Shown piece after piece: positions 46,883 to 60,122 of a stretch of 64,000 nucleotides of DNA (position 1 is its first letter; every line of letters starts with the position of its first letter). The DNA is from Atrina japonica. Lineage: Eukaryota > Mollusca > Bivalvia > Pterioida > Pinnidae. Below the pieces are notes generated by a model. That model saw only the letters and a program-made list of their open reading frames with translations, had not been told where the DNA came from and did not search any database. The DNA lies in assembly GCA_030159075.1 (NCBI GenBank), contig BROG01000397.1, positions 1 through 64,000 of the forward strand, written 5' to 3'. Made by a program: the position numbers and the translations under genes.

Positions 46883-48170
46883 ATGTATCAGAGACGATTA
46901 AAGAATATAGCCAAAAAAGAAAAGTCAGTATATCAAGTAGCAGTGCAAAAATGTTTACGCAATGGTGTACTGACAGCTTACCATGACTCTAGGATTGCAG
47001 GTCACCAAGGCCAAGAAAGGACATATGGAGCAATCAGAAGCAAGTACCATTCGCCCAGAATGTATCAGGTGATGAAAGATTATGTAAAAAGCGGTCTAAA
47101 AGAGACTAAAAGAGATACAGATGGCAGACCAACTCCACTTAATCCACTACCTGTAGTAGAAATTTTTGGCAGATGGCATATTGACATTTTAAGTGGATTG
47201 CCTACCACACCAGAAAATTATAAATACACTTCATTAGCAGTAGACAGTTCATCAAAATGGTGTGAAGGATTTCCATTGAAGACACAGTCAGCCACTGAGG
47301 TAGCTATTTTCACAGGCTATGGAGCACCACATACCCTAGTGTCGGACAGAGGCAGAAACTTCATGTCAGCGTTGATTCAAGAATCTGTGAGATGTTTCAA
47401 ACAAAAAGGGTTTTCACAAGCTCATACCATCCTCAGAAAAATGCAGCCTGTGAACGCATGAACTCGGTTATTCTCCAGCAGTTGAGAATACATCGCAGTG
47501 AAAAGCAAGATACATGGCCAGGGCCCCAAATCACCAAATTTACTCAGTACTCAAAATCAACTTTTATTTCATTATTTTGACTGGATAATCGCTTGTAAAT
47601 TTTTGGGTTTGAGTAATTAAGAAACATATTATTTTTCATCATTCACATATAAATTTTTGCGTCACACTTATGATTTTCATGTAAAAATGAATAAATACTT
47701 CGAGTACGGTACTCAAAATTTGAGTACGTACTCAAGCTATTTTTTAATATTTCCGTAGTTTTCTTCAAATTAACAATAATTTTTATCATTATTTACAATT
47801 ATATGCTGTCGATATACAAATATGTCCAGTTACAGAATGAATTTTTGCATGTTTTTACCTTAAAATCATGAAAAGATACTTGAGCTTGAGTACTGAGTAA
47901 ATTTGGTGACTTCGGGCCCAGATGTTTTACCTGCCATCATGATGCCATACCGTATGACGTCCGCTACACAGTCAACATTACATTCTCCATTCTATATACT
48001 TTTTGGACAAGAAATGAGGATGCCAATAGATACAATACCAAAAGCCTTTTTACCACAGAATTTTAGACTTCAATCGGAAAAACATTTTGAAAAATTGGAG
48101 AAATCCAGGAGGTTGGCAAGAGAAAATTGCACAGGAGAAATAAAATTTTAACACGACATGCAGGTTAAAC
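46883..48170 (+). pseudogene. Ty3/Gypsy-type integrase fragment, frameshifted and interrupted
   Basis: The first frame (46883-47461) contains the integrase N-terminal zinc-binding region (HDSRIAGHQGQERTYGAI). The two Cys expected at its end are replaced or lost near SGLKETK. The catalytic core has WHIDIL (first acidic residue) and LVSDRGRNF (second). A frameshift near 47395 moves the frame, where HPQKNAACERMN supplies the third acidic residue. After the 396-bp insert, a third piece from about 47918 reads VLPAIMMPYRMTSATQST and HSPFYILFGQEMRMPIDT. The order is that of Metaviridae integrases. It is an old broken copy: no protease, reverse transcriptase or RNase H is seen upstream, where the 78-bp array lies instead. 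Confidence 0.88.
47522..47917. mobile_element. MITE inserted in the Gypsy integrase
   Basis: 396 bp with inverted ends: GGCCCCAAATCACCAAATTT, ACTCAGTACTCAA on the left pairs with TTGAGTACTGAGTAAATTTG, GTGACTTCGGGC on the right. CCAG is present on both sides (47518-47521 and 47918-47921), compatible with a 4-bp target duplication. Removing the insert plus one CCAG restores the local integrase frame, which proves insertion. The centre has further palindromes (GAGTACGGTACTC, TTGAGTACGTACTCAA). Confidence 0.88.
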
Positions 48171-48900
48171 CAACAGAATTATGAATTATACAGAAGGTAT
48201 GGCTATACTTCACCAAGGTTCTACCGGGTACAGCACAAAAATTACATAGGAAATATACGAAACAGAACTTAATGCAAAAGAAATAGACGATAAAGAAGAC
48301 AGTCAGAAGCAGAATTTAATACCAGATGCACCTTTTCAACAGAAAAGAAGGCACGTGAATGAGACAGAAGATAAACGAGAGGAAAACACACCTGCTTCAA
48401 CAGATCAGAATGATCAAGGGGAAAGGTCACAAACTCAAACCAAGAAAGAGAATAACAAGCAGAAGTTAATTTCAAGAATAATATCTGCAAAGTGTACAAA
48501 GGACCACTTGTATTATTGTGTTTGTTTATTTGTTTATTGTTGTTTAGCGTCCCACTCAAGAATCATTCACTCATATGGAGTCATCATCTGGTAAAAACTT
48601 TTGTTAAAATTTTCATTTGTGCACTTACATTAACATACATTTAGCTTGTAATATTACAAAGAAAACAAGTTCTGAAAATAAGAAGATACACTGTAAAATG
48701 AGTTAAATTCAGAAACAGACAATTATTAATGTAGAAACCAGTATATAATTTCAGATGTTACTGCAGACAATAGACCCATCAGAAACCCAACAATTAGAAA
48801 GTGGAAAAGAAATAAAGGATACAGAAAATAAAGTAAAGATGAAGCCAGAACTTTTCAAAATCGAGTCCACTGGGAGAGGAAAGATGATTCTGTAATTTGA
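48171..48900 (+). pseudogene. Decayed C-terminal tail of the Gypsy element
   Basis: Short conserved-looking pieces in changing frames (for example a KVLPGTAQKLHRKYTKQN-like segment and later FKIESTGRGKM) continue the order expected after a Gypsy integrase core. A SINE tail scrap at 48513-48592 (GTTTGTTTATTGTTGTTTAG, CGTCCCACTCAAGAATC) interrupts it. Confidence 0.45.
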
Positions 48901-50600
48901 GTAGGAAACAATACATGGAGTTGAATATCACTGAAGAATCAAAGTGATAGTTGTGGTGCGAACAAAATGAGGAAGATGTTATGTGACTTAGATAATAAAT
49001 GCCTTGATCAGTATGATTATGATTTTAGAAGATAGAATGAGAAGTTAGCTGTGTACTATTCATTTTAGGAGATATAATGAGACTTTACCTGTACCTGTGT
49101 GTGCTTATGGGAAGATAGAGACAATAGAAAAAGACGCGAAAGTTAATTGTGCAAAGGAAGTAAAGGAGTAGGAAACATTCAAGTACAAAGATAAGGAGAG
49201 GACAATTACAAAGAAGAAAGATATTGTAATTTACATGATTGATGTATATATTGACATTTGTGATATCTAACTGGAAATTTATGTACATTTTTCTTAGAGA
49301 GTGTGTTGTGTGAAAGGAATGAGTTATAATAGTTTTTCCCCTAAGTATCTAAGTATTTGATAGAGAAGTGTTAAACAGAAAGGAAACATTTTTTGTAAAT
49401 AGAAATATTACTTTTTGGATATACGCACATTCCTGTTTGTAGACCGATCACCTAAAAACATGAATGATGTATCAAAGTTGTTGGTTTGGCCTGATCACCT
49501 ATTTCAAGCAACTTCCAAAATCATTATTTAATTGATTCAAAATCTAACAGTTTTACCTTTCCTGTTTTATCTTCTATAAAATGTGAATTGAATTTTTTTC
49601 CCCATATAGATAGGAACGCTGGTAAATTATCTCCCCTGGACAAAACTGATAGTTAATCAATTCCAGGAATATTTATTTTAAGTTTGCGAAGGAATATATC
49701 ACAGAGTAGAATTTCATGTTTGAAATTATTAAAATTATAAATATAAGATTTTATATTTTTAAATACATTGATTTGCTAATTTATAGTTTATTAAGTTTAT
49801 ATATTTTTGAATTTGTTGGAAATTTTAGTAAAGGATATAAATTGGCATAATTACTAAATTAGGTATACAGATAAACATAGGTGTGAAATAAGTTAATTGC
49901 TCTCTAATTAGCTGAGCAGAGATTAGGCTGTCTAGATATTAAATTAGGGACCTTGAGACATAGAGTAATTGATTTAAGATTTATCTTTTATGTAGCTAAG
50001 ACTCAAATGTCCAAGCTAATACTTTAAGAACCTACAATTCATATTTTAATCCTTAAATTAGCATTAAGTTAAAGCCTTCATTTATCTCAACCCATTTTCC
50101 TTCTGACTGTCTATGCCATTTTAGTTCAAGTAACAATGCGGATATTCATATATATTTAAGTGGACATAAATATTTCTGGAAGTCAATTTAATGGAAACAA
50201 TGTAAATTAATTATACTGTGCAAATCTACCATTTCCAATTTTGATGTAATGTGAATATATATAGTGTACTTCAAGGTTTAATCCTCGAATTAGACAAGGA
50301 AGTTTGTTGCGTGACATGGCAATTGTCAGCTCAGAAATATGGATTTTCTCTGGCTACTCTGATTTCCTCAGTAAGCACCACCCAAGACATCATCAGAGCT
50401 AATGAGAGACATTTATATAAGTTCCAGAATCTTGCATGTTACTCATTATGAAAGGGCTAATGGATAAAAGATACAAAACTATAGTCCCTGCGAACCGGTG
50501 GGGAACTACTAAATAATAGTATACACTTTTATAATATCAACACACAAAACTGAATTATGTTGACAAATACAATTAATGATCATTACAAAAAGATAAAAAG
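48901..50600. other. AT-rich sequence, possible LTR remnant
   Basis: Follows the Gypsy remnant and contains an A/G-rich tract near 48910-49230, a TATA-like CATTTATATAAGTTCC near 50410 and long non-coding sequence. Without a second copy in the window, an LTR cannot be defined. Frames at 50251-50451 and 49085-49288 are not convincing. Confidence 0.25.
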
Positions 50601-50624
50601 AATCATAACCAATGTCATATCTTA

Positions 50625-50630
50625 TTTATT
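50625..50630 (-). promoter_or_regulatory. ANAPC2: Candidate ANAPC2 polyadenylation signal
   Basis: AATAAA on the minus strand 25 bp beyond the stop codon, within ATGAATAAATAAG. It would give a very short 3' UTR; a distal site further left cannot be excluded. Confidence 0.4.
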
Positions 50631-50654
50631 CATCATTTTTTCATATATATTTAA

Positions 50655-50864
50655 TCAGTTTGGTTTGGGCAACCTATAAACACCCCCTGAATAAATAAGT
50701 TTTTGATCCTTGACTTTGGCATCAAGAAATCTTTTGAGGTCTGGAATGGTACACTCTACAGCAGACAAACCCTGTATATCAAATAATCTTAACATGCTGT
50801 GTATTCTGTCTATTGTCAAGCTTTCCAAGTTAGTTAACATTCCAACAACGTATGTCCAGAAGAC
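50655..50864 (-). CDS. ANAPC2: ANAPC2 terminal exon, APC2 C-terminal domain
   Basis: Acceptor TTCTGTTTCAG. Encodes VFWTYVVGMLTNLESLTIDR, IHSMLRLFDI and LIYSGGVYRLPKPN before TGA. In human APC2 this last winged helix (WHB) contacts the E2 UBE2C. The first nine residues of the longer open frame (to 50891) are intronic. Confidence 0.97.
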   Translation of the reverse strand, partial: VFWTYVVGMLTNLESLTIDRIHSMLRLFDIQGLSAVECTIPDLKRFLDAKVKDQKLIYSGGVYRLPKPN

Positions 50865-52480
50865 CTGAAACAGAAATACAAAATGTAACAAAGCATGTAT
50901 ACAGGTTTTTTTTTCTCACCTTACTACACTTGCAAATGGTTTCGCTCCATTTCAAATTCGCCCAGACTCGTTTCAATTCCATTCAAGAAACATGTGTATC
51001 ACATGTTTAACAATCAGCAATTTTTATCAGTGATTAGATATGATTTTATTGTGAAGTTTTATTTCACGATCAATACTTGTGCACATCTCCTTTCTGCATG
51101 GTTACATTAAAGTTTTTCAAACAATTCTGTGTGTTGTTCAAAACGAAATAAACAATAGATTCCTTCTGCAGTAATAACATTAGATGAATTTAACGTTTTG
51201 AATTTGCCCAGTTTTGAATTTGCCTAGTGACAATGAGGGCATAAGGGGCAAAAATAAAACAAGGGCAAAAATTTCCCTGTATAGTCCAGGGCTCTCTTTG
51301 GACATGGAAAACTATGGGCCCAAAAGTTAGTCAACCAAGAAGATATTTTTTAGCCAATTTTGAATGACAGTTTGAAACACACAAGACGTGAACCAAAAAT
51401 GACAAAACAAAAACAATTAGCCAATTACAGTATTTTTTAGCCAATCACGAAAAACTTTAGTCAATAGCTACATTGGCTAATGACAGGCTAAGCCCTGCTA
51501 TAAAGTATTTTGTAGCAAATCATCAGGTTTCTCTTCTCAATAAATAATACTAATGATTCAAAGATATTTTTTGTGATATTGTAAGTTCTGGTATTTTGCA
51601 TTTCACAACCTTATTTGTTACATATGACCATTTACGAATGTTAACCCTGTACCTTACCAATCTAAGAAATGTTGTGTATATTAGTGATTTATTTTCAGTG
51701 AAGTGGAGGGGTAAGTAACTAGATTCCATCCAGCTAAGCAAAGATTTATAGAAAACATCACAACACTGACAAGAGTACATAGTGCTGATTTATATTCATA
51801 ACTAGCTATTTCTCGACTTTCTTCCTGCATCAAACATATACACAAATCAACAAACCTGTAATTCTTCTTCTCTCTGAGCATGTGCAGAAGCCATTGCTGA
51901 TTCTGCTTCGTCGTCATCGGTGATGATGACATCATGAGGTCTGCCTTTGTGTTCCTCCATCAAGAGGAAGGTATCTGTAGTGTCCTCTTTCAGCAGACCC
52001 TGTGTCTGCCAGTAAGCGATTTTACGACGCAGGGCTGTGGCTGGCATCTGTAACACATTACTTAGTTCCTCCACAGTCCATCTGGCTAAATTACAAACAA
52101 ACAAACAATAAAAATAAAAACAAGAAGAGGGCCGATGGTCCTAATCGGTCACCTGGGTAAAATATGATTACAGTGAGAATAGGTTTATCATTGGTTCATG
52201 ATTTATTTAAAGATGTACAAACTTTTGGTGCCTTTTGGAGCCACTATGGGTTTTAGCCCCTTTTCATTCGGGGTCCATAGATAATTCCTAACAGCTTCCT
52301 CAAATAGATTTGTATTAGTATACAACAAGTCAATCAGTTTTGAGTTACTATAAAACTACCCAGTCATTTGAATCTCAGATGACCTAAAAAAAATAGGTTA
52401 AAGTTCTTTATACTCCTTCTAAAAATGTATTCAGTTTTTCTTAGCAATTAATAGATGTAAAGAAGATTTTCTGATGATTT

Positions 52481-52544
<64 letters not shown>

Positions 52545-53326
52545 GAGTCACCATTTGTCTAAATTCACCCACCCCTATACCTAGAGTAATAGATTTTGCA
52601 ATTTAATCGGTGAAAAGCTTTAAGCACTCTCTAAAAAATGTATTTAGTGTTGTTTTACATTTGAGCAGTTTTGCTATGCACAGATGTACAGGAGAAGATT
52701 TTCTAAGACTTACTATATAATCACTATATGGCCATATTGACCCCACCCAAGACCCTGAACCCCTGCCCCAGGGTAATAAATTTCACAATTTACGTAGAAG
52801 ACATATCACCATCTTTCTAAAAATGTATTTAGTTTTTCCTTACAATTCATAGATGAAGATAAGATTTTGTAAGATGAACTACTGTTACTAGATGGCTAAA
52901 TAATGACCAGATCTTGACCTCTGATATCTAATTCATTTCTCAATTTTTGTAAAGGGCTTTATATTCTTTAAAAAATGTATTCAGTTTTTCTTTACAATGC
53001 ACCAAAGTACAAAAAGATGATTTTCAAAGACTACAAAATAACTAAATGGCCATATTGCCCCACTCCCAGGGTATTAATTTTGACAATTTAAGAAGACGGC
53101 TTTATCATCTTTCTAGCTATATATTCAGTTTTTATCCTTGGTGTGCAGGTCTAAGGGTAAAGAAGATTTTAGTTTTGGCCCAAAAGGCCATTTACTATTT
53201 GTGTTCCACTTACCCTACTGAAGCTTCTTACATAATTTAAACATGATAGTCAAAGTAGTTTTCAAGATGAAGATAAAAAAGTTCATCGCTTACAGACAAC
53301 ACACAGCACTAATATTGACAGCATAT

Positions 53327-53357
<31 letters not shown>

Positions 53358-56300
53358 TTCTTAAGACGGTAAATAGATAAACTGGTGATTTTGTGATCAA
53401 TTTTTTTTTCATGTGCATGGTCAGATTTCGGTAACCATTTTTTGCCATTTTGTTATTGAAACACTAATTATCTCCCTTGTGCAGAATACTGTGTTCAAGC
53501 AAAAGTAAGAAATAAAATATTGTTTCATTATCAAATGACCATAAAAGATGTGGACTTCAAAACCAGTATATGAGAGAAGACCAGCCTAATAATTAAAACA
53601 TTCTGAATAACTTGAGGAGAATGATCACATTTAACCAATTATGTTGGAATACAACATTTTGATTCTTTTCAGTTCACACATATTTATAAAAATAGATGGT
53701 CGCGAAGGCAGACCATACAGCTCATCTGTTTTATGCTTGTTATAATTTGGGTCAAAATTAGGCCACTGCAATAAGCTTAGTGTATTCATATAGTAAATGC
53801 AATCCAGGTTAGTTGAGTAATGATCCTAGACAATGTGCATGTGAAGTTTCATGGCTGTAGCTGCAGTACTTTGCCCACAATGGACTTAAACAAAAACCTT
53901 AACACAGAAAAAGGACGATGCTGACACCTAAGCAGTGACAGAAATAGCTCTTCTGTTCTTCAAACTGGCGAGCTAAAAAGATTAAAAGATGATTAAAATT
54001 AAAGGACATTGCCTAAGTCATACCTTGATCCTGAAACTGCATAATAATGGCTGCCTGTACGGGAGACACGTTGAAGTTCAGGGTTCTTTCTTTTAATTCA
54101 ACATCGATATTTACTAAACCTGAAATCAAATAAAAAAATAGTCAATTCAATATTATTTTAGCACATTTAGAAGCACCTGCCACCATTAAAGAAAATCAAC
54201 CAATAGTTATGCATGCGACAAGAAGTATAAAAACACGTGAGGTATGATATATAACTGGATGTTTGTGTGACAGGAAGCTAGGAAACATGTGGCAGGAAGC
54301 TAAGGAACATGTGACAGGACGGTTTGAATAGATAGGGAACATTTGACAGGAAGGTTTGAACAGATAGGGAACATGTCACAATGACAAATGATGTTAAAAT
54401 CTAACCAGTTAGCTGTGGTGATTCAAACCAACTCTCAATCTTAACAGCTGTATATTGAAGTGAATCTAAAACAAATATTCTACTTTTTCAAAGCAAAAAC
54501 ATAATCCCTTAACCTATAGTTATTCAGGCATAAAAATTGTAAAAATCAATAGAATGAATATAAAGCACTCGCACAGCTTCCTTGAAATTGCCACATCAAA
54601 GTGAGATTCAAAATTTCAAAATAATTATAAGATTATGATACTCTTAGTCTGTGCTCCTGATAGCAAGAGGCTAAATATTTACCCAGATGTGACTTCCAGT
54701 TCAGGGTCCTGTTGCCCTTGAGTGTCTCAAACTTTCTGGTATATTCCTCTAAAGATTTCTGCATTACTTCTGGCAGAGTTATCTTCTCTTCTCTAAATGC
54801 TGGCCAGAACTGAGCCGACAACACCATGGAATTCACTTCTATTTCCTGCAACATAAAACTGTCAGTATGAGATGTTGAAAACACAAACAAGTAAATGTCT
54901 TATTGTGAATAAGAATAAGCATCAACACAACACTATCAACAGTGATTTTAACCCGTGCCCTTCAGCCGAGATCAGAAACAAGAGGACCAAGTGGCCTTAA
55001 CTCATCAACCCCTGAAGTCACATTTGGACTTGCCCATTTCAAAGAATAGTTCAGTCTACTGTCAAAATTCAAGGGTGTATGAATTAGAATCAAAATTTTA
55101 TGCAAAATCAACTTGTTAACTCCTGAATTATGACAGTAGACCATACAATTTATTGATCTGGGTGAGTTTAAATGTGACCACAGGGGTTGAAAAGTTAATG
55201 GTCACCTGAGTAAAAAGATATTATACTTTTCAAAATAATTGCTCAAAACAGCTTAAAACATAAAAATGTGATCAAAAGGGAAAATATTCCTATAAGTGGT
55301 TTTCTTATCATTTCAATCATTTTGCACATTTTTTAGATCTTTGCATGATGAACATGATGATTCAAAAGTAACATTTTTTCTCTTCACTTCTCCCCAAAAT
55401 AAATCCACTTGCCAAATAATACTATGGTTTCTTTGAAAGTTAGAAAAACTAGCTAGGCATAAAACTTTTTATAAATCATTACAGAAATCAACTTTATACA
55501 TATAACACTTTATCAAGTAGTTCCCTATGGATTCACATTATTTGTGTTAGTTCCCTTGGGATTCCTTATATCGAAGTTTAATAATGTACAATCCCACTCA
55601 CTTCTTTTATGCCAGATTTCTTTCGTTCTTCAATCACCCTGGAATTTAGTCGTTTAGAATCAGCAACATCCTTCAACATAACTTCACAAAAATGTAACTG
55701 TGATTCTCCAAACCTCAGCTTCAGCAATTCTAGATACCTGATTTCCTTCTCAATATCATAATTGAACTGAGTCAAGATGCGATCTGCCAACAGCATGCGG
55801 TACTCGTTAACAAACAGTTCTTTACTGCCATATATATTTACTAGCATGCTGATAATGTCTGATGCTCGCCGACTCTTTGATGTGGTACCTTCGAAAAAAG
55901 TGATATAGTTTATAGTTTCTCAGGAAATGTAAGTTATACTTTAATTATTGTATACCTGTAAAAGGGCGAAAATAACCAGAGGTGAAAATTTTAAAGTACA
56001 GTAAAACCTGCCTTAGCGACCACCTGTGTATAAAGACCACTGAGTCACAAAGACCTTTTTCTGCTGTCCCCAATAGTACCATTTCTGTACAAATCAACCT
56101 CTATAAAAAGATCACCTCCCTATAAAGACCACTTTTATTGCGTCCATAAGGAGGTCATTATATACAAGTTTCACTGTATACAGTACAAATAAGTATACTT
56201 GCTTAGATAACAAAGGTAGGCAATGATGATGATGGTTAATAAAGATATGTTATGAGATTTATCATTTAGACCAAAACATACATACATGATATCAGTTACT

Positions 56301-59300
56301 AAATGCCATAACCATAATTCACAAGGTCATGAAAGTTCTTACTTGAAAGTAAAGCATTAACAATGCTTTTATCATTACTATTGATCCTTGCATAGCATGT
56401 TACTAGGCAACTACAGTCAATCTTGACTATAAAGGCCACTCGCGGAAATAGGCAAAAGTAGCTGTTATAGACAGGTGGCCTTTATAAAGAGGTTCATTCA
56501 TTATACACATAAAAAAGTTAACAAATGTTAAATATTTAATTTGAATGGTCTTTGTGGGAAGGTGCCCTTTATACAGAAATGGCCTTAAATGTAAGTTTGA
56601 CTGTACAAAACAAAATGTACATGTGTTTATATTCCATGGGCTGTGATATCATATGGTAATGCCCTCTATTTAAAAAGCATACCTGAAACTTTTCACTCCC
56701 GTTAATTTTCGCCACTTTCACCTTTATATGAGAGGGAAAATTTCAAATGAAAACAAAATTTGAAAGCTAAATAACTGAAGCACCAACATATATGCCATCC
56801 ATGAGTCTATGATGAATTAGGGAAAATTTAAGATGGGATGAATATCCTTCCTGTCTTAAAAGTGCAAAACAAAAACAAAAAACAAAACAGGAATGAAAAT
56901 CTCCAGGTATACATTACATAGATAAATACCATTATTAGTTGTAAGGTATGTAACTGACAAACTTTGGACTCATAGCAGGTTTGTAAAATTTGTCGGGGGT
57001 GGGGTGGGGTCGCATGGTAGAGGTAGGGTGAGGCCGCAGGCTGTACTCACTACATATTTATAAACCTGCTATGGGTCCGAGGTACATCAGTAACAAACCT
57101 TATAACAAATTTATCACAGTGAGAACTTATATTTAGTCAAATATATAATTTGTACACATATATTTATAAATCGGACACATATGAAACAACCCTTGTAAAT
57201 GATTCGGGACGTCATCATCATGCATCGATTGGTATTTGAAATAGACGAAGCCTGATCATTTATAAAATGTATTTTAGCAGCATCCACATGTGTGTTTTTC
57301 TGTTCAAATTTAATTCTATAATTCTAAAATATTCTGCTCTCACTTTTTTGGAAATTCCTTTGACCATTTTATATTTGACTGCAATCACCAGGAAAGTATC
57401 ATTTAAAGACTTCAAGCGTCTGTTTGTAAAACCAGAGGATATATCAAAACAAAAGTATTTCTTCAATGACCAAGAACACGATTAATTAATGTGCATATTT
57501 TTTAAACTCTTGGATGCTCTTAGTTTTTTTCATTCAGTAGTGTGTTTAAGCTATTTAATGGAAGGTTTTGCGTGTTATTCATTACAATTTCAATGCATAT
57601 TATTTTAGTAACCTACTTTGGGGTAATAGTAGGTCACTATGTGACTGGAATAGTGCAACACGATTGGTTTAATCTAGATCAAGGTATGCTAAATTAAATT
57701 ACTGACAGCAATAGTAAAGTTTAAACATTGTGCAAGGTAACAGTAAAGGAATTGATATGTTCCCTTACCAGGATCGGCATCTACAGGGTCAGGAATCCAT
57801 TTCTCCCAATCATCAACTTCATCATCACTTTGGGTACCATCATCTAACAATGGCTGACCTTTCTGAAGCTCATCTAACAACTCGTTACTTCCATCATCTG
57901 TGAGATTTGAAACGATACACCTAACTGTGTCATCTCGTGACCTGAATGATAAAAAGGAAAAATAAATGATCAAATTTCCGAAATGAATATCTCATAAATA
58001 TACAAACAATAATGATTTAAATAAACTCTTCTTCCGATATCATAACAGAGTCAATCACAGTATTTTGTTTTTGTTTTACATCCTGTCTTAAATTTTTCAC
58101 TTATACTACGGACTGATGTCAATGCAGTGGGGATTCTTTATATACAAAGCCTATGGTGACACAGTTTTAAGTATGCCGAAAGCTTGACAAAGGAAAAGTC
58201 AGTAACATTTTTGTCTGACTGGGTAGCAGTAATCAAACCTAGGATCTTCCACTTCCAAGTAGACAGGTGGCTGTTATAAAGAGGTTTATTAATTATACAT
58301 GTAAATAAAAAGTTTACAAAGATTATATTTAATTTGAATGATCTTTATAGGCAGGTGCCCTTTATACACAGGTGGCCTTTAATCCACAATTTTAAGTCCA
58401 ATGCTCTATCACTAACACATCACAAGTGGTGTCAATGATGGTCTCATAAAGATTTAACTCATTTTATGAAAAACACAATTTTTTGTTATCATACAAAAGT
58501 CCATGGAAAGAACATTTTAGAATATTTTTTATTAAGTCTCACAGCTTTTACTCCATGTGTATCAAAACTATCTTTTTGTCTTAGCTTGTATTTCATTCTA
58601 CACACATACAAGTACTAGGACTGCCGCGATAAACCAATATACCGGTGTATTGCAATACATTGCTCCACAATATGGATACCGCGATACAGCACAGTGTACC
58701 AGTATATCACCAAAAAATTATAAATTTAACATTTCTTCTTGTTTAAATGAAATTTCTGGAAATTAAAACTCAACTTTCGATTGTTTTCATGAAAATATAC
58801 ACCGACTGACAAATTACTTTCACTTTCATAACCTTAGTAATCTCGATCAGATGAGTGTTTGTAAGTGTACTAAAATAAGGCACTGTATATGGTTATAATA
58901 TGGATAGCAGATGATTTTAACTGATTACTACTTGTTTTAGTCACCTTACAGATGTTTTATTTCTGGTGCTAATTGTTGGCAATATATTACAATACGTATC
59001 GCAATGCATAACTAAAATTTTGCGATGTATTGTGGTACGCTCTCTCCATATCGTGGCAGCCCTAACAAGTACCATACAAGTACTGCAAAAGATACAAACA
59101 TGGCTGCTGCTTTTTTAAAAATTTGGTCCAACTAAGAAAATTGATAGTAAGATAGAATACAGGGACAGAGCTCTTGTATTAGACTAGCAATATCACTTAT
59201 ATAATTTCTCATTTTCCATCTTTTTAGAGCTATTAATTACTTCCTTATAAAAATGATTTTTTACAACAACTTTAATAACCATTTTTTTCAAAGAATATTA

Positions 59301-60091
59301 ATTGGTGAATAACATTCTTGTACCTTATTTATCCATAAGAAGTAAATTGAATAGCATGAATAGCAACAAAAATATATGACCAACACAGAAATCATACTCG
59401 ATTTCCTGAAAAAGATCTGATGACTTAAACATGCTATTTGAATATATACATAAACATAGAAAAACTGAACTCTTTTTGATAACACAGAACAATGTCTAAT
59501 TACACACAAAACAAAACACCTGTATCAAAGAAAATTGTCATACCTGAGATACTTTCTTACGGGATCACAAACAAGTTCCAAAATGACTCCTGCGGGATCT
59601 AGAACTCTCAGAGACCTGATCGCTGCTATGTATGCTGTCAATATGTCTGATGTATTGACACCTGAAAAGTTGTACATAATAAAAATGAAAAACATCTTTA
59701 AATCATCCCAGATATCGTGACGTTTGTCATGTTTACAGAACGGAGCATCTGAGAACGAACTAAGTATAACATTTGTTATAAGAACAACTTGAAACATGGT
59801 TAAAGGGGCATTGGATTTTTTTTTTTTTTTAAATTTCCTTTTTTCACTACTTAGACTGATATACAATAACAAAAAAAGAGATAAACACAGGCATAAAAAT
59901 TTCTTAATTCCTATATATTTTGTAAAAATTGCTTGAGAAACCCTGTTTGGCAATTATTCACTTGCAATTGGTCAATTCAACCTTACTACAATTTCTGGTA
60001 AACACAGTTAATGTATCTTTAAGCAATATACTGAATTGGTAGTAAAAAGGGAATTTTTCATATTCTATCATCAGTAATTTAATTCTTTGTA

Positions 60092-60122
<31 letters not shown>

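Noticed and set aside
49300..50460. Long terminal repeat of the Gypsy element
   Set aside because: Only one copy in the window and no defined TG..CA boundaries or primer-binding site; kept only as a low-confidence note.
57260..57485. Overlapping 68- and 72-residue frames on both strands in an ANAPC2 intron
   Set aside because: No homology that I can name and no splice sites; chance frames.
59525..59953. 142-residue minus-strand frame
   Set aside because: Only 59544-59661 of it is an ANAPC2 exon; the rest is intron read-through upstream of the acceptor.
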